A stretch of 64,000 nucleotides of DNA, taken from NCBI GenBank assembly GCA_000611775.1, contig KK106982.1, positions 6,740,727 through 6,804,726 of the forward strand, read 5' to 3'. The notes under the pieces were generated by a model. That model saw nothing but the letters and a program-made list of their open reading frames with translations. It had not been told where the DNA came from and made no database searches. This document shows, piece by piece, positions 47,528 through 57,133 of this stretch (positions are counted from its first letter, which is position 1; the number at the start of each line of letters is the position of its first letter). The position numbers and the translations under genes are program-made. Origin of the DNA: Umbilicaria muhlenbergii. Taxonomy: Eukaryota > Ascomycota > Lecanoromycetes > Umbilicariales > Umbilicariaceae.

Positions 47528-48021
47528 AGGATCAACTGTACCGCCGTTAAGGCGAGAGGGTGTCAGGAGCTGCCACTACCGGTGTGTCATGGCTCCTGGT
47601 GTTGTCGTCAACCCTTTCACTTGAGGGCTTAGCACATGGTGTGCGCATTTCACAATGAGTCAATGGGCCGTTGATGAGATAAACGGTGTCAAGGGTGCCA
47701 CTACGGGCGTATCATGGCTTCTCCGTCGCCATCTTTCTCCTGACTTGAGGGCTCAGCAATCGGATTGTAGGGCTCGAGGAAGATCAGTGGAGCCGCTGAT
47801 GACGTGAGATGGTGTCAGGAGCTACCACCTGAGGTGTATCATGACTCCTTGACTTGCTGTCTCTGGCTCTGTTTCGAGGGCTTAGAAAACGATGTGAGGG
47901 ACTTGAGGACGATCAACGGGACCACCGTTGAGATCCTGAAGGGGTCAGTAGTCGTCATTTCTGGCTGTTCTTGCCCCTGAGGGTTTTGTGTATCTCCTAC
48001 GTTGAGGGCTTAGCAACGATG
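47528..48021 (+). repeat. About 126-bp minisatellite in promoter of secreted-protein gene
   Basis: Roughly four degenerate tandem units with a period near 126 bp. The GGTGTCAGGAG / GGTGTCAAGGG / GGTGTCAGGAG word starts at 47,559, 47,685 and 47,811, and a weaker copy lies near 47,940. Each unit also carries GATCA(A/G)(C/T)G...ACC(A/G)CCGTTGA-type and GAGGGCT(T/C)AGCA blocks. The array ends about 125 bp before the start codon at 48,147. Confidence 0.85.
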
Positions 48022-48030
48022 TCCATCTCT

Positions 48031-48039
48031 TATATAAAG
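48031..48039 (+). promoter_or_regulatory. Probable TATA box
   Basis: TATATAAAG lies 116 bp before the start codon of the secreted Cys-rich protein gene and just downstream of the minisatellite, in the expected position for a core promoter. Confidence 0.5.
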
Positions 48040-48146
48040 ACAGCCGCCCTGGCTAATTTGTTCTTCACTATCATCACACATCTCTCTACCACACATTCTT
48101 ACAACATATCAACGGCGAAGACCCGAACACACAAGCCTAATAAATC

Positions 48147-49593
48147 ATGCAGAGGAATTTTCGTCAATCCGCCCATGCAGGCCTTGTCTCTCTTCTCTTG
48201 GTTCAGCTGGTTGGGACCTCACCTCTCCCCAATCTTGACCTCTACCCTAGGCAAGGAATCAATTGCTCCGACCTAAATCCAGCTGCTGTCTTTGACGACT
48301 CTTGTTGGGGAGCCCTCAATCTGACCGATTGGCTCAACAACCCCAAGACAGGATGGAATGCAACGACTCCTGTATGTACGGGTTCTGAGGATGGGTCGAA
48401 CTGTTGCAAGCCCAACGAGCCATGGACTACTTGCTTTCTTCGGCTTGCTCATAACAACCCTTCCTATGACTGCAGTCAGATCAATCCTCAGTCTTGTCCC
48501 AACGATGCCACTACCAGTTCTTATCTGAGCCCGAGTATTGTGCCACAGACACGCTACGTTCTAAAAAATATATATGGTGTGTCCCTCTATGCGAACACAA
48601 TACGAAACTATGACCCTTCTGACTGCGTGAATAGCCATCAACAACTTCTTCACCAATTGGTACCTAGCACTTCCGTATGCCATCGGTCAGGCCGGACTAA
48701 TGATTACACCGGTGGTGAACGAGCTGGATCCGCCTTCAGACACTAACGTTGCGCTCAATTATCTCCTCACTGCGCTTACCGCTGGACTGGCATTAGTTGG
48801 AGGACCAGAAGTTGAAGCAGGGGTTGATGGTCTTCTTGCAGGTACCATAACCGCCGGCTCATTCCTGGTGAAGGGTCTTGCCGAGGCCCCTGGTGTCGCG
48901 CGAGCGATCTGGCCTGTCGGCACGACCGACTCGACCACAGTCCAAATCTCCGACATAGCCACCGAGCTTTCAAGCTCGACCTCGCAATTATCGGCCAGGA
49001 TCAACGACGGTCTTGTACTTCTTATGAGCGACATGCCTTCGTTTGTCGGCTTCGCTTCGACCGGAGGATTCTCAGGCGCCACACCATTATCATTAGCCAA
49101 GCAAACCGACGGCATCGATATCGCCCTCCGCACGCTGACCCTTTCCTCCGCAATGTCCGGCAATAACTGGCAGGCGTGGGCTATGCTCAACGTTGCATCC
49201 CCGGCCGCGTTCGAATCCCTCACCACCTGCGGTACTGTGGACAGCAACAATATTTGCGGAGATTACTGGTACAGCTCCGCCACCCAGCGTGGCTACCATC
49301 TGTCGAACCTCAAGGGCCACGGCCCCTCACCTAACCAGTTGATGAATGATATTATCTCCAATAACTGGTCAACGCTCGAGGTGCTCTTCGATGGCGGATA
49401 TGATTGTACTGCAGGGTCGAACCCGGGGAAGAACCCTGTGAACATCGCGGCGGGTGGCAATGTTGATACTTCGTGCTCGTCGCAGCTCCCATTTTGTGTC
49501 GCTTGTGGTAAACCTTGCCCCGTGGCTGAGGTCAATGGAGCTTGTCCGTTCGTTGGGTGTGGCGGTAAATGCTGCGGTGACTCGTTGTGTTAG
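48147..49593 (+). CDS. Secreted Cys-rich protein, unknown function
   Basis: Exons 48,147-48,576 and 48,635-49,593 give 462 residues. The 58-nt intron has an unusual GTGTGT donor but a good CTGAC branch site before TAG, and it exactly repairs the frame (IYAINNFFTNWY across the join). Residues 1-25 form a signal peptide (AGLVSLLLVQLVG), followed by PLPNLDLYPRQ, a possible processing site. The N-terminal third has several Cys (SCWGALNLTDWL, NCCKPNEPWTTC). The middle is Ala/Gly/Ser/Leu-rich with a hydrophobic helix (NYLLTALTAGLALVGGP). The C-terminus is Cys-dense (CVACGKPCP, then CPFVGCGGKCCGDSLC). It resembles fungal secreted proteins of unknown function; I cannot assign a role. Confidence 0.82.
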
Positions 49594-49980
49594 AGATGGC
49601 AAGATATCTTTGAGGTTGGATTCAGGGGTTCGGACTATCAAGCCTGTGCGTGATTTGGAACATGTTCTGTTTTGGGCAGGGTCGGCGTCTTGGCTGTACG
49701 CGTTTAGATTTCATTACCTGTCAGCATGGCATCTTTATTAAGGAGATCTGAAGGGCGTACAGCATTTGCTATAGCAATAGGTGTAAGGAGTGGCTCTCTT
49801 TCTGACCGCCTTTTCCAATGCCGATCTATTCAAAAGCGTAAGTCATTTTTGTTGATGCCTATATTACACACTACTAATGGCCTATACCAATGAACTCTGG
49901 ATGTAGGTTTGAACAAGGTAGTGAAAGCCCATAACCTACAAAAGGCAGTTGAATACGGGATCAGTTAAATATTGACGGTT

Positions 49981-50025
49981 GATAAGATAAGATCCATCAG
50001 ATTAGATTAGATGATATAAGATAAG
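49981..50025 (+). promoter_or_regulatory. Cluster of GATA-factor sites upstream of GLO2
   Basis: GATAAG occurs at 49,981, 49,986 and 50,020, within 120 bp of the GLO2 start codon. Clustered GATAAG sites are typical targets of fungal GATA regulators of nitrogen or iron use. Regulation of this gene by such a factor is inference. Confidence 0.5.
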
Positions 50026-50100
50026 ATCTGCGGAGAAAGGACGTCATTCTATCGTTCGAGACGAAACCATCTTCCTCCATTGAATCGATATATATCCCTA

Positions 50101-51449
50101 ATGAATGTGAGACTGCTGGCGCGACCAATCCTCGCCCGACCTCTGAAAACACTAGCAACAAGTGTATGTCCTTTTGACCCCGTGTATTTAGACAGTACTT
50201 GAAATTGACCTTGAACAGCTTGCAATTACTCGCGCCATGCATATACAATCGATCCCTATGTGTATGCTTCCTAAATGGCGCGTCCCTTACTGCGTGTTGT
50301 ATCCAAATCACTTACTCGGAGATCTTGGATTTGTTAGGGGAGGGGTCAAGCAACAACTATGCTTACCTCGTGATCGACGATAAATCAAGAGACGCCGTGA
50401 TCATTGACCCTGCCCACCCGGAGGAGTAAAGCCCCATTTTTACAAGATACTACGTGGCTATAGCCGACTAAAGTTTCCTTCAGGGTTGCTCCAGTCTTGA
50501 AGGAGCAGATCGACTCTGGCAAGATTAACCTGACGGCGATTGTCAACACCCACCAGTAAGCACGCCGCCGATTAGTCCGGACAATGACACCCTGACACGT
50601 TTGAAAAGCCATTGGGACCATGCAGGTGGGAACAAGCAGATGGTCAGTCAGATGCCGTGAGACGAGGCCTGCAAGGCTTACGTCTACCCCAGCTTTCCCA
50701 ATTCAGCGGACTCCCGGTAATCGGCGGCAACAAATGCGAAGCTGTCAGCAGGACTCCAAAGGACGGCGAAACGTTCAAGATTGGCCAAGGTATCTCGGTG
50801 AAAGCGCTACACACGCCTTGTCACACGCAAGATAGCATCTGTTACTTTATGGAGGATGGCAATGAACGAGTGGTCTTCACAGGGGATACACTATTCATCG
50901 GAGGTAGGGTTATGCAGGTGGCTAATTGTGAGGCATCTCTAACCTGCTCAAGGTTGTGGTCGGTTTTTCGAAGGGACCGCGGCAGAAATGCACACAGCCC
51001 TGAACAAAACACTGGCTGCGTTACCCGATGACACCAAGGTCTACGTGCGTCTCCCTGGCAAAGCAGTCTATGCGGTCAGATTACTGAATGGTGTACAGCC
51101 CGGCCACGAGTACACGAAACAGAACGTGAAGTTCCTTACCACGGTCCTGCAGAATCAGGCAGTGAAGAAATTGGAGTCCTTCGCCCAGAATAATAAGGAA
51201 ACCCAGGGCAAATTCACCATCGGGGATGAGAAGGTGCGGCATTCCGACCTGATGCATAAATCCTATCGCTAAACTTTCTCCAGCAATACAACGTGTTCAT
51301 GATGCCCGAGGTAGGCTACGCTCCCCTGTCATACGGAAGAGGATCCAAGCTCAGAACAACGATAGGATCCAACAGTGCAAAAGGCAACGGGCAAACAGGA
51401 CCCCGTGGACGTCGTTGAGAAACTGAGGGAGATGAAAAATAACATGTGA
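50101..51449 (+). CDS. GLO2: Hydroxyacylglutathione hydrolase (glyoxalase II)
   Basis: Second enzyme of the glyoxalase pathway, hydrolysing S-lactoylglutathione to lactate and glutathione. Ten exons: 50,101-50,163; 50,219-50,261; 50,338-50,425; 50,484-50,555; 50,609-50,642; 50,693-50,903; 50,953-51,044; 51,099-51,233; 51,284-51,310; 51,366-51,449. All introns are 49-76 nt and the frame closes exactly at 282 residues. The metallo-beta-lactamase motif THHHWDH is at 87-93 (metal ligands H88, H90, D92, H93). [17 protein letters not shown] and PGHEYT supply further ligands. The family C-terminus [16 protein letters not shown] is present. Residues 1-27 are Arg-rich without acidic residues, like a mitochondrial presequence. 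Met28 (MHIQSIPMW) matches the cytosolic start, so two forms are possible. Confidence 0.95.
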
Positions 51450-51772
51450 ATCCAGTACATTACATTCTCAAAATCTCTCAATCCTGACAAGTTACCCATC
51501 TAACTGGTAGGAAAGGATCGCTAACAATTAGTGGCAAAATATAGGCCCGCATCAGCTCCTTCGAAACTGTGATTATCATCGGCTCTCTTTTGAATGGCTC
51601 TTTTCTGAGCAGGTACATGGACCAATGTTCATCCCGCATTCTTGATGACGTCAATAAAAGCTTCTTGTGTTCTCATCCCACTTTCATGTGATACATATGG
51701 TGATAGCTGCTGCTATTGAGTTTTGCTTTCGTACACATATCGACCAACTTTCCCTAACCAATAGTAAACATC

Positions 51773-52617
51773 ATGAGTGGCACAGAGAACGTTACTAACG
51801 AGGCGCTCGGCAACCCGCTCTCCACCACAAGCCAAGTCCTTGAGACTGGAGCAGCTGCTGTCCAGGTCACTGACCCCACTTTCTCCACACACAACAAACT
51901 TCTTCTTGCTTCCGCACCTCTAACATCACTTCCTTGCGTATAGAATTTCAAACCTGTAAAGCAGATATGTGCCCACCTCAATGCCTACCACGTCTATGCA
52001 TCCGACCCTAGCCGCTGTGTCGAGGCGAACCACTACTGCTCTCACCTCAACGAAGGTTCGTACCAACCTCCGCTCTTTCTAGCTTTCATACCCTATCCAA
52101 GTAACTAACACCACCCACCTTGTCAGATGTTCGACAATGTCTCATCTACGACACCCCCGAGTCCAACGCCCGCCTCATCGGCGTCGAATACATGATCAGC
52201 ACCGCCCTCTTCAAAACTCTCGACCCCGAAGAGCGCAAGCTATGGCACAGCCACGTCTTCGAAGTCAAAAGCGGCATGTTGATCTTGCCCGGTCCGAACG
52301 GCCTACCCAACGGCGTCTGGGAGGAGGCGGAGACAAAGGAGATGGAACAGGTGGTCGGGCTGTATGGCAAGACCTATCACTTTTGGCAGGTGGATAGGGG
52401 GGACAAGTTGCCGTTGGGGGTGCCGCAGTTGATGGGCAGTTTTACAAGTCAGGAGCAGTTTAGGGATTTTAAGGAGGTTGTGGGGGATAGGGATCGGAGA
52501 TTTGGGGTTGATCATGAGGTTAAGGCGGAGAAGAGGGCGTATATTGAGGAGCCGGAGATAGATCCTGGTAAGTTGTATCTGTTCGAGACCGAGCTGGAAC
52601 GAGTGGGACTGATGTGA
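51773..52617 (+). CDS. OBAP/DUF1264-family protein
   Basis: Three exons (51,773-51,865; 51,944-52,055; 52,127-52,617; introns 78 and 71 nt) give 231 residues. It matches the DUF1264 family, named oil-body-associated proteins in plants and present across fungi and bacteria; the biochemical role is not established. Recognisable parts are [72 protein letters not shown] and [14 protein letters not shown]. The His/Cys-rich region is conserved in the family. No signal peptide or membrane segment. The start is the only in-frame ATG before the conserved part. It follows GLO2 in the same direction, 324 bp later. Confidence 0.9.
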
Positions 52618-53553
52618 TGTTAGATGCGGATGTTACGTGGAAGAAATCTTCAAAGGAAGGTGGTAAAGCGTAGGCTGTAGGCGGCACGAACATGAAAGGC
52701 GCAAGGGTCTCAAATGGTACGCAGCTGAAAGCGTAAGAGAATAGAGCTATGTTGATCCTAAACAGTTTATCCACTCCTCCACTCAGTCATACCCTTGAAA
52801 CCGGCGCTTTTTTGTGTCCTTCAAGTCCACTCTATCCGGCAGCAAGACCGGACGTCAGCTCAACGAAGAACCGAGCGTGTAATTGAAGGATCCTCTTGCT
52901 TGTATTAGTGCTCGAGACAAATTTCAATCTTGCTTCTCTGTCCACACTTGCTCATCCTGGAGGGTGGAGACGGCAAGCTCTAGCAAATTTAGAAGCGAAT
53001 GGAGTAATGGTCAATTGAAGGATGTGATATCTCAGCAGATAGTCTCACATCCCGTGGCTGAGTCGAAGAAAGTTTCTCGTGGGGAGAACATTGTAAGCCC
53101 AAACTTGACGCATACAAACTGGTGCTATGAGACTCTTTACGAGACACTGGATGCGAAACTCCCATTGTACCCCGTTGCCGTCGAGTTAAAAAGGCATTCA
53201 TACTGGAGGTATGAAGTAGAAGCGAAATATGCAAGCACGTTGCATGTACAAGGCAGGTTGTATGTATAGAGTAGAAGTCGAAGTCGGGGAAATTTTCAAA
53301 ACAGACTAGACCACAATAGCGGCTCGCTTACCTGCAGGGTTTACCGAAGCCTTGGCACACATTTTCCATCGAACATTCAACGACATTCAACCGCATCGGA
53401 ACATCAACGGCGACGTCAACTCTACCTAACCGTCTAGACACACGAACACAGTGAGCAGCCTTTATCGAAGCCAGCAAGAGCTCTCTATGTCCAGGCAAAG
53501 CTAATAAGGCTGCGATAGCCGGTCATCCCGCCAGTCTCCCAACAACCGCGACT
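52618..53553. other. Intergenic between OBAP gene and RPS29
   Basis: No supported gene. A plus-strand frame at 52,883-53,269 lacks an ATG start and any motif. The last 150 bp are probably the RPS29 leader. Confidence 0.45.
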
Positions 53554-53922
53554 ATGTCTCACGAATCTGTCTGGTACTCACGTCCCCGCAACTACGGCAA
53601 AGGCGCCCGATCATGGTATGGCACTTTACCCTACCTTCGAAATTAGCTGGAGACAACGTTGGTCGAGAATGATGGAACATAATATCAGGGGCTAGAAGCT
53701 GATGCGATATCTTGACACAGCCGCGTCTGCACGCACCCTGCTGGTCTGATCCGCAAATACGGCCTGAACATCTGCCGTCAATGCTTCAGGGAGAAGAGCA
53801 CGGATATTGGATTCACTAAGGTATGGACGATATATTCCATGCAAGCAGCGTTGGATGAGCACTTCCGGCTGGGTGGGGGGTGGCTGAGATGGCTGACTTG
53901 GGTTGTGAAATAGCACCGATAG
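53554..53922 (+). CDS. RPS29: 40S ribosomal protein S29 (uS14)
   Basis: Small zinc-binding protein of the 40S subunit head. Three exons, 53,554-53,615, 53,721-53,820 and 53,914-53,922, with introns of 105 and 93 nt; the last exon encodes only His-Arg and the stop. The product has 56 residues, exactly the family length. It starts [17 protein letters not shown], the zinc ligands are C21, C24, C39 and C42, and [17 protein letters not shown] is the universally conserved core. The frame and C-terminal HR fix all splice sites. It is too short and spliced to appear as a long open frame. Confidence 0.96.
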
Positions 53923-54219
53923 GTGCGGACTCTGGAGGGAGAGAAGTGGATGGAGTAGAAAAGACTGACTTGGAGAGGGGAGTGGAGGAATCGATGGGCG
54001 CATCTCAGAACGGAACTCGGCTTTTGTGCTTTGTAGCATAGGAAGGGGACGCAGACGCAGTACAACCTAAAGCTCAACACCTTACACACCACATCCGAAT
54101 CCTGCAAACAGATGGTTTAATGAATTTCACTATGACATATTTGAGGGCGGCGGCGCGCTAACGTGGATACTGACGCATGTGAGACAGTAACTTACAACCG
54201 ACCAGGTTCTCAAAGGTTC

Positions 54220-54227
54220 TATAAGTC
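54220..54227 (+). promoter_or_regulatory. TATAAGTC box of zinc-finger gene 1
   Basis: TATAAGTC preceded by AGGTTC, 175 bp before the start codon. The same box with a similar flank precedes the other two zinc-finger paralogs (55,235 and 56,279). Confidence 0.55.
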
Positions 54228-54394
54228 TAGCAACCCCCCCGGGGTTTTTTGGGAGTTTTCGACCAATTTGCCAGTGTCTCCGCAACCTCTGATACGTCAA
54301 ATTCGCAACTCTCGCCCATTTCACCGCCTCGCACGCAAGGCGACCGCCCTCTTTTTAGCGCCAACCTCGAGTCGCACACAGCCTCGCCCTGAAG

Positions 54395-54992
54395 ATGGAT
54401 CATAGCAGCACGACAGCCAGTTATGTGGTCGGCATGCAACCCACTGCACATGCAGTGCGGTGAGTTTTTTTTGTTTTTTCCTGGCTGACTTGGTCCCTGG
54501 AGCAACTCACTTACATGCCTTCATCCTGGTTGCGAATACCGATTCACGAATGAGCATGCTCTCAACATCCATGTTCAGTCGCACTTCTGTCTGACTGTCC
54601 CGCCTACCGCTGCCCTGTTCGTCAATCACACCACTGAACCAACGCACGTCGGTTCAGCCGCTGGAGTCCGTGGCCCTGCTCTGGCTTCTACTAGTAGCAT
54701 TGGTCACTCTACCACTTCTGCTCCAGGGACGGTACTCACTACGACTGCCGCAGCGACTGCCGCAGCGACTGCTACTGTTCTGAACACCACTCGCCCAGCC
54801 CGTCCCACATGCACAATTCCCGGATGCAACAGCCGCACTTTCGGCCAGGTTTCTGATCTCAAGCGGCATTTGAAGAAGCATCAGCCTCCTACCCACCATT
54901 GTTCGGCTGCTGGGTGCCAGCGTAATGGTGCGAAGGGGTTTTATCGGCGGGATAAGTTGATGAGTCATCAGCGGAATGTACATGGCTTGTGA
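54395..54992 (+). CDS. Three-finger C2H2 protein, paralog 1
   Basis: Exons 54,395-54,459 and 54,503-54,992 with a 43-nt GTGAG...GAG intron give 184 residues. Finger 1 is CLHPGCEYRF with two downstream His, before a Thr/Ala-rich linker (VLTTTAATAAATATVL). Finger 2 is CTIPGCNSRTFGQ with DLKRHLKKH. Finger 3 is CSAAGCQ, FYRRDKLMSHQRNVHG. This C-x4-C layout is that of DNA-binding C2H2 proteins, so it is probably nuclear, but no target is known. First of three tandem same-strand paralogs. Confidence 0.78.
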
Positions 54993-55234
54993 ATGGGAGA
55001 ATCAGTGGTGATAGGGTGATGTTGAGTGGGAACGTGGGGGTTGAGAAGTGGGATGACCTTCTGCTTAGATTGCACCTTAATGATTGTGTTTGTTGCACTC
55101 GACTCACGGTCTCCCTCTTTCCTGTTCTTGAATCAACCAATGGATGGGGACCTTGAGGCGGCATTACCTAACCAACCGAAAATGAGTCACGTTAATAGAT
55201 GACGGTGATAGTGACACAAAAGACCTCAAGGTTG

Positions 55235-55242
55235 TATAAGTC
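55235..55242 (+). promoter_or_regulatory. TATAAGTC box of zinc-finger gene 2
   Basis: Same box and following CTAGC as upstream of paralog 1, in the corresponding place before paralog 2. Confidence 0.55.
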
Positions 55243-55416
55243 TAGCTTGATCCCCAAACCAGTCTCCAAAGCTTTCAACCACTTCACCAGCGCCGCCGAA
55301 CTTTTGGTTCGACGACACAGCCCCACCGCCCTTTTTCAGCCTCGTCCTGCAAGGCCACGAACCTCGCATCTAGGCAACCACACTCCCGTGAGAAGCGTTC
55401 CTTCCAAACCTACACT

Positions 55417-55995
55417 TTGGACGGACACGGAGCCACACCGAATCGAAGTAGAAAACCGGCACTATGCAATACCCATCCCTCACACTCACCTTGCTATACA
55501 TGCCTTCACCCGGGTTGCGAATACAAGTCCACGAGTCTAGTCGCCCTCGACGCGCATGTGAAGACGCACTTTGTTCACTTCGGGACTTACAATGTTGGTG
55601 GGGTTGCCCATCAGCCCACGACACCTGATCATATCGGTTCAGTTGCCCCACTGTACATCAACACTTTGGCGACGGGTCACAACTCTGTATTGGGCAATGG
55701 CGATGGCGATGCCCGTTACGACGACGTTACTGGCCGTGTTACCAGCACCGTCCCAAGCAGCTTCACCACTAATAACCTCTCCACCACTTCTTTGGGCCGC
55801 CCGACTTGTCCCCATCCGACTTGCAACAACCGCACTTTCACTTACACCGCTGATCTCGTGCGGCATACGAAGAAGCATCAGCCAGCTGCACCTCGGTTTT
55901 GGTGTATCGTTCGCGGTTGCAGGTATAGTAGCGGAGACGGGTTCTATCGGCGTGATAAGTTGGTGAGCCATGAGCGGAATGTGCATGGGACTTAG
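55417..55995 (+). CDS. Three-finger C2H2 protein, paralog 2 (start unresolved)
   Basis: The open frame to the stop at 55,995 encodes finger 1 (CLHPGCEYKSTSLVALDAH), a linker, finger 2 (CPHPTCNNRTFTYTADLVRH) and finger 3 (CIVRGCRYSSGDGFYRRDK), matching paralogs 1 and 3. No ATG precedes finger 1 in this frame. The ATG at 55,464, where the paralogs have their first exon, is in another frame, and the GTGAGTT-type intron of the paralogs is missing. It may use an unseen upstream exon or may have lost its start and be a pseudogene. The listed start is only the first in-frame codon of the open stretch. Confidence 0.55.
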   Translation: MDGHGATPNRSRKPALCNTHPSHSPCYTCLHPGCEYKSTSLVALDAHVKTHFVHFGTYNVGGVAHQPTTPDHIGSVAPLYINTLATGHNSVLGNGDGDARYDDVTGRVTSTVPSSFTTNNLSTTSLGRPTCPHPTCNNRTFTYTADLVRHTKKHQPAAPRFWCIVRGCRYSSGDGFYRRDKLVSHERNVHGT

Positions 55996-56278
55996 TTTTG
56001 GGGGCTCGATGCATGGGCTCCGAGGGTCGAAGGTTGAGGGCCGAGAAAGTGGGGACCCGGATGGAGCTTCTGGCTGGATGGGTGCTGTAATGACCGTGCT
56101 TGTTTGATGGACGTACTCTGCTAGCTGATCATGTTCATGTCTCACTTTCCCGTCCAGCCTCTTTCGTCCTTGTTGCTAACCTTCACCATACAATAGAGGG
56201 CGCTGTGACCTTACCATAGGAACTGAGTGAAAAAAGCCCTGTTTCACGGTGACACTCGTACCGCGCCTCTGCGGTTTC

Positions 56279-56286
56279 TATAAGTC
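56279..56286 (+). promoter_or_regulatory. TATAAGTC box of zinc-finger gene 3
   Basis: Third occurrence of the box, 208 bp before the start codon of the interrupted paralog. Confidence 0.55.
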
Positions 56287-56486
56287 CACCCTATCCCCCT
56301 CCCCAGTTTGCAGACCTTTCCACCAATTCTCCAACCTCTACGTCACCTCTGATTCGTCCTCCCCGTCTGCCGCCCTTTTCGCAGCCTCGTCCTGCGAGGC
56401 TACAACATCTCGCTTCTAGGCACCCGCCCTTCTGCGCTCGCCCTCTTTGCGACACCCACCGCGAGTCACACACTCGCGCCCTCATA

Positions 56487-56822
56487 ATGGACCGTCGCCA
56501 GCAACCTACCGCTCCTGGCCCTGCCTTCCCCTGGCAGCCCGATCAATCTGACGACATGCCGTGAGTTATTTTTTTTTTAGCTGACGCGCATGCCAAGGCG
56601 CTTGCGCAATACACAAACAATTGGAACTTTAGTTATTCTCGGGTGCCTCCACCCCGGCTGCGAATACCAAGCGACCAATGAGCATGCCCTCGACGCTCAT
56701 GTCCAGACGCACTTCAGCCTCATTGCTCCACATGGCGCTGGTACTCCGGATATGAGGCTCGATTCGATTGTGGCTGGCGGGCAAGTCTCCGGCTACTTGA
56801 ACGGCCCTGCCGTTGTTGTTGA
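56487..56822 (+). pseudogene. Three-finger C2H2 gene, paralog 3, 5' part (split by retrotransposon)
   Basis: Exon 1 is 56,487-56,560 and exon 2 begins at 56,598 if a short 37-nt GTGAG...AAG intron is used, the only acceptor I found that keeps the frame. Finger 1 reads CLHPGCEYQATNEHALDAH with a second His after VQT. The frame runs open into the LTR at 56,823. Fingers 2 and 3 are at 63,599-63,928, so the gene is cut between finger 1 and the linker. Both parts are free of other damage. A truncated protein ending in LTR sequence near 56,886 could still be made. Confidence 0.8.
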
Positions 56823-56997
56823 TGTTGCTCGCTTCTCGGCAAAACCTGATTTTCCAGGCTCAAAACCTGGTTTTCTTAGGCACTGACGTAGTTTAGCTTA
56901 GTTAGCTTCCAGGCTCAAAAAGCCTGGATTTCGTGAGGGGATTTTCTCCCCATCTATTGCAAGAAACGTCTTCCACCAGCCAGCACTTTTTTTTTCT
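56823..56997 (+). repeat. 5' LTR (175 bp)
   Basis: Matches 63,424-63,598 at all but one position. Contains two potential hairpins, CCAGGctcaaaaCCTGG and CCAGGCTcaaaaAGCCTGG, and ends in a T-rich run. Confidence 0.95.
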
Positions 56998-57133
56998 GAC
57001 GACTTCAGACGGGACTTCAAGAATTCGCCCTTGACTGCAATACGATCACCATATTCCTATCTTCATAGCTGACTTTCATGAAAGAATAAGAACTCCTACC
57101 ACGACGGATTCCAGCTCAAGGAACATTATAGCA

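Noticed and set aside
48577-48634. Frameshift making the secreted Cys-rich gene a pseudogene
   Set aside because: A 58-nt intron (GTGTGT donor, CTGAC branch, TAG acceptor) restores the frame exactly with a sensible junction, so no lesion is needed.
52883-53269. 128-codon open frame between OBAP and RPS29 genes
   Set aside because: No ATG start, no motif and no splice support.
26850-56800. tRNA or rRNA genes in the normal block
   Set aside because: Looked by eye for TTCGA/TTCAA T-loop boxes with paired acceptor stems and found none convincing; a dedicated scan could still find one.
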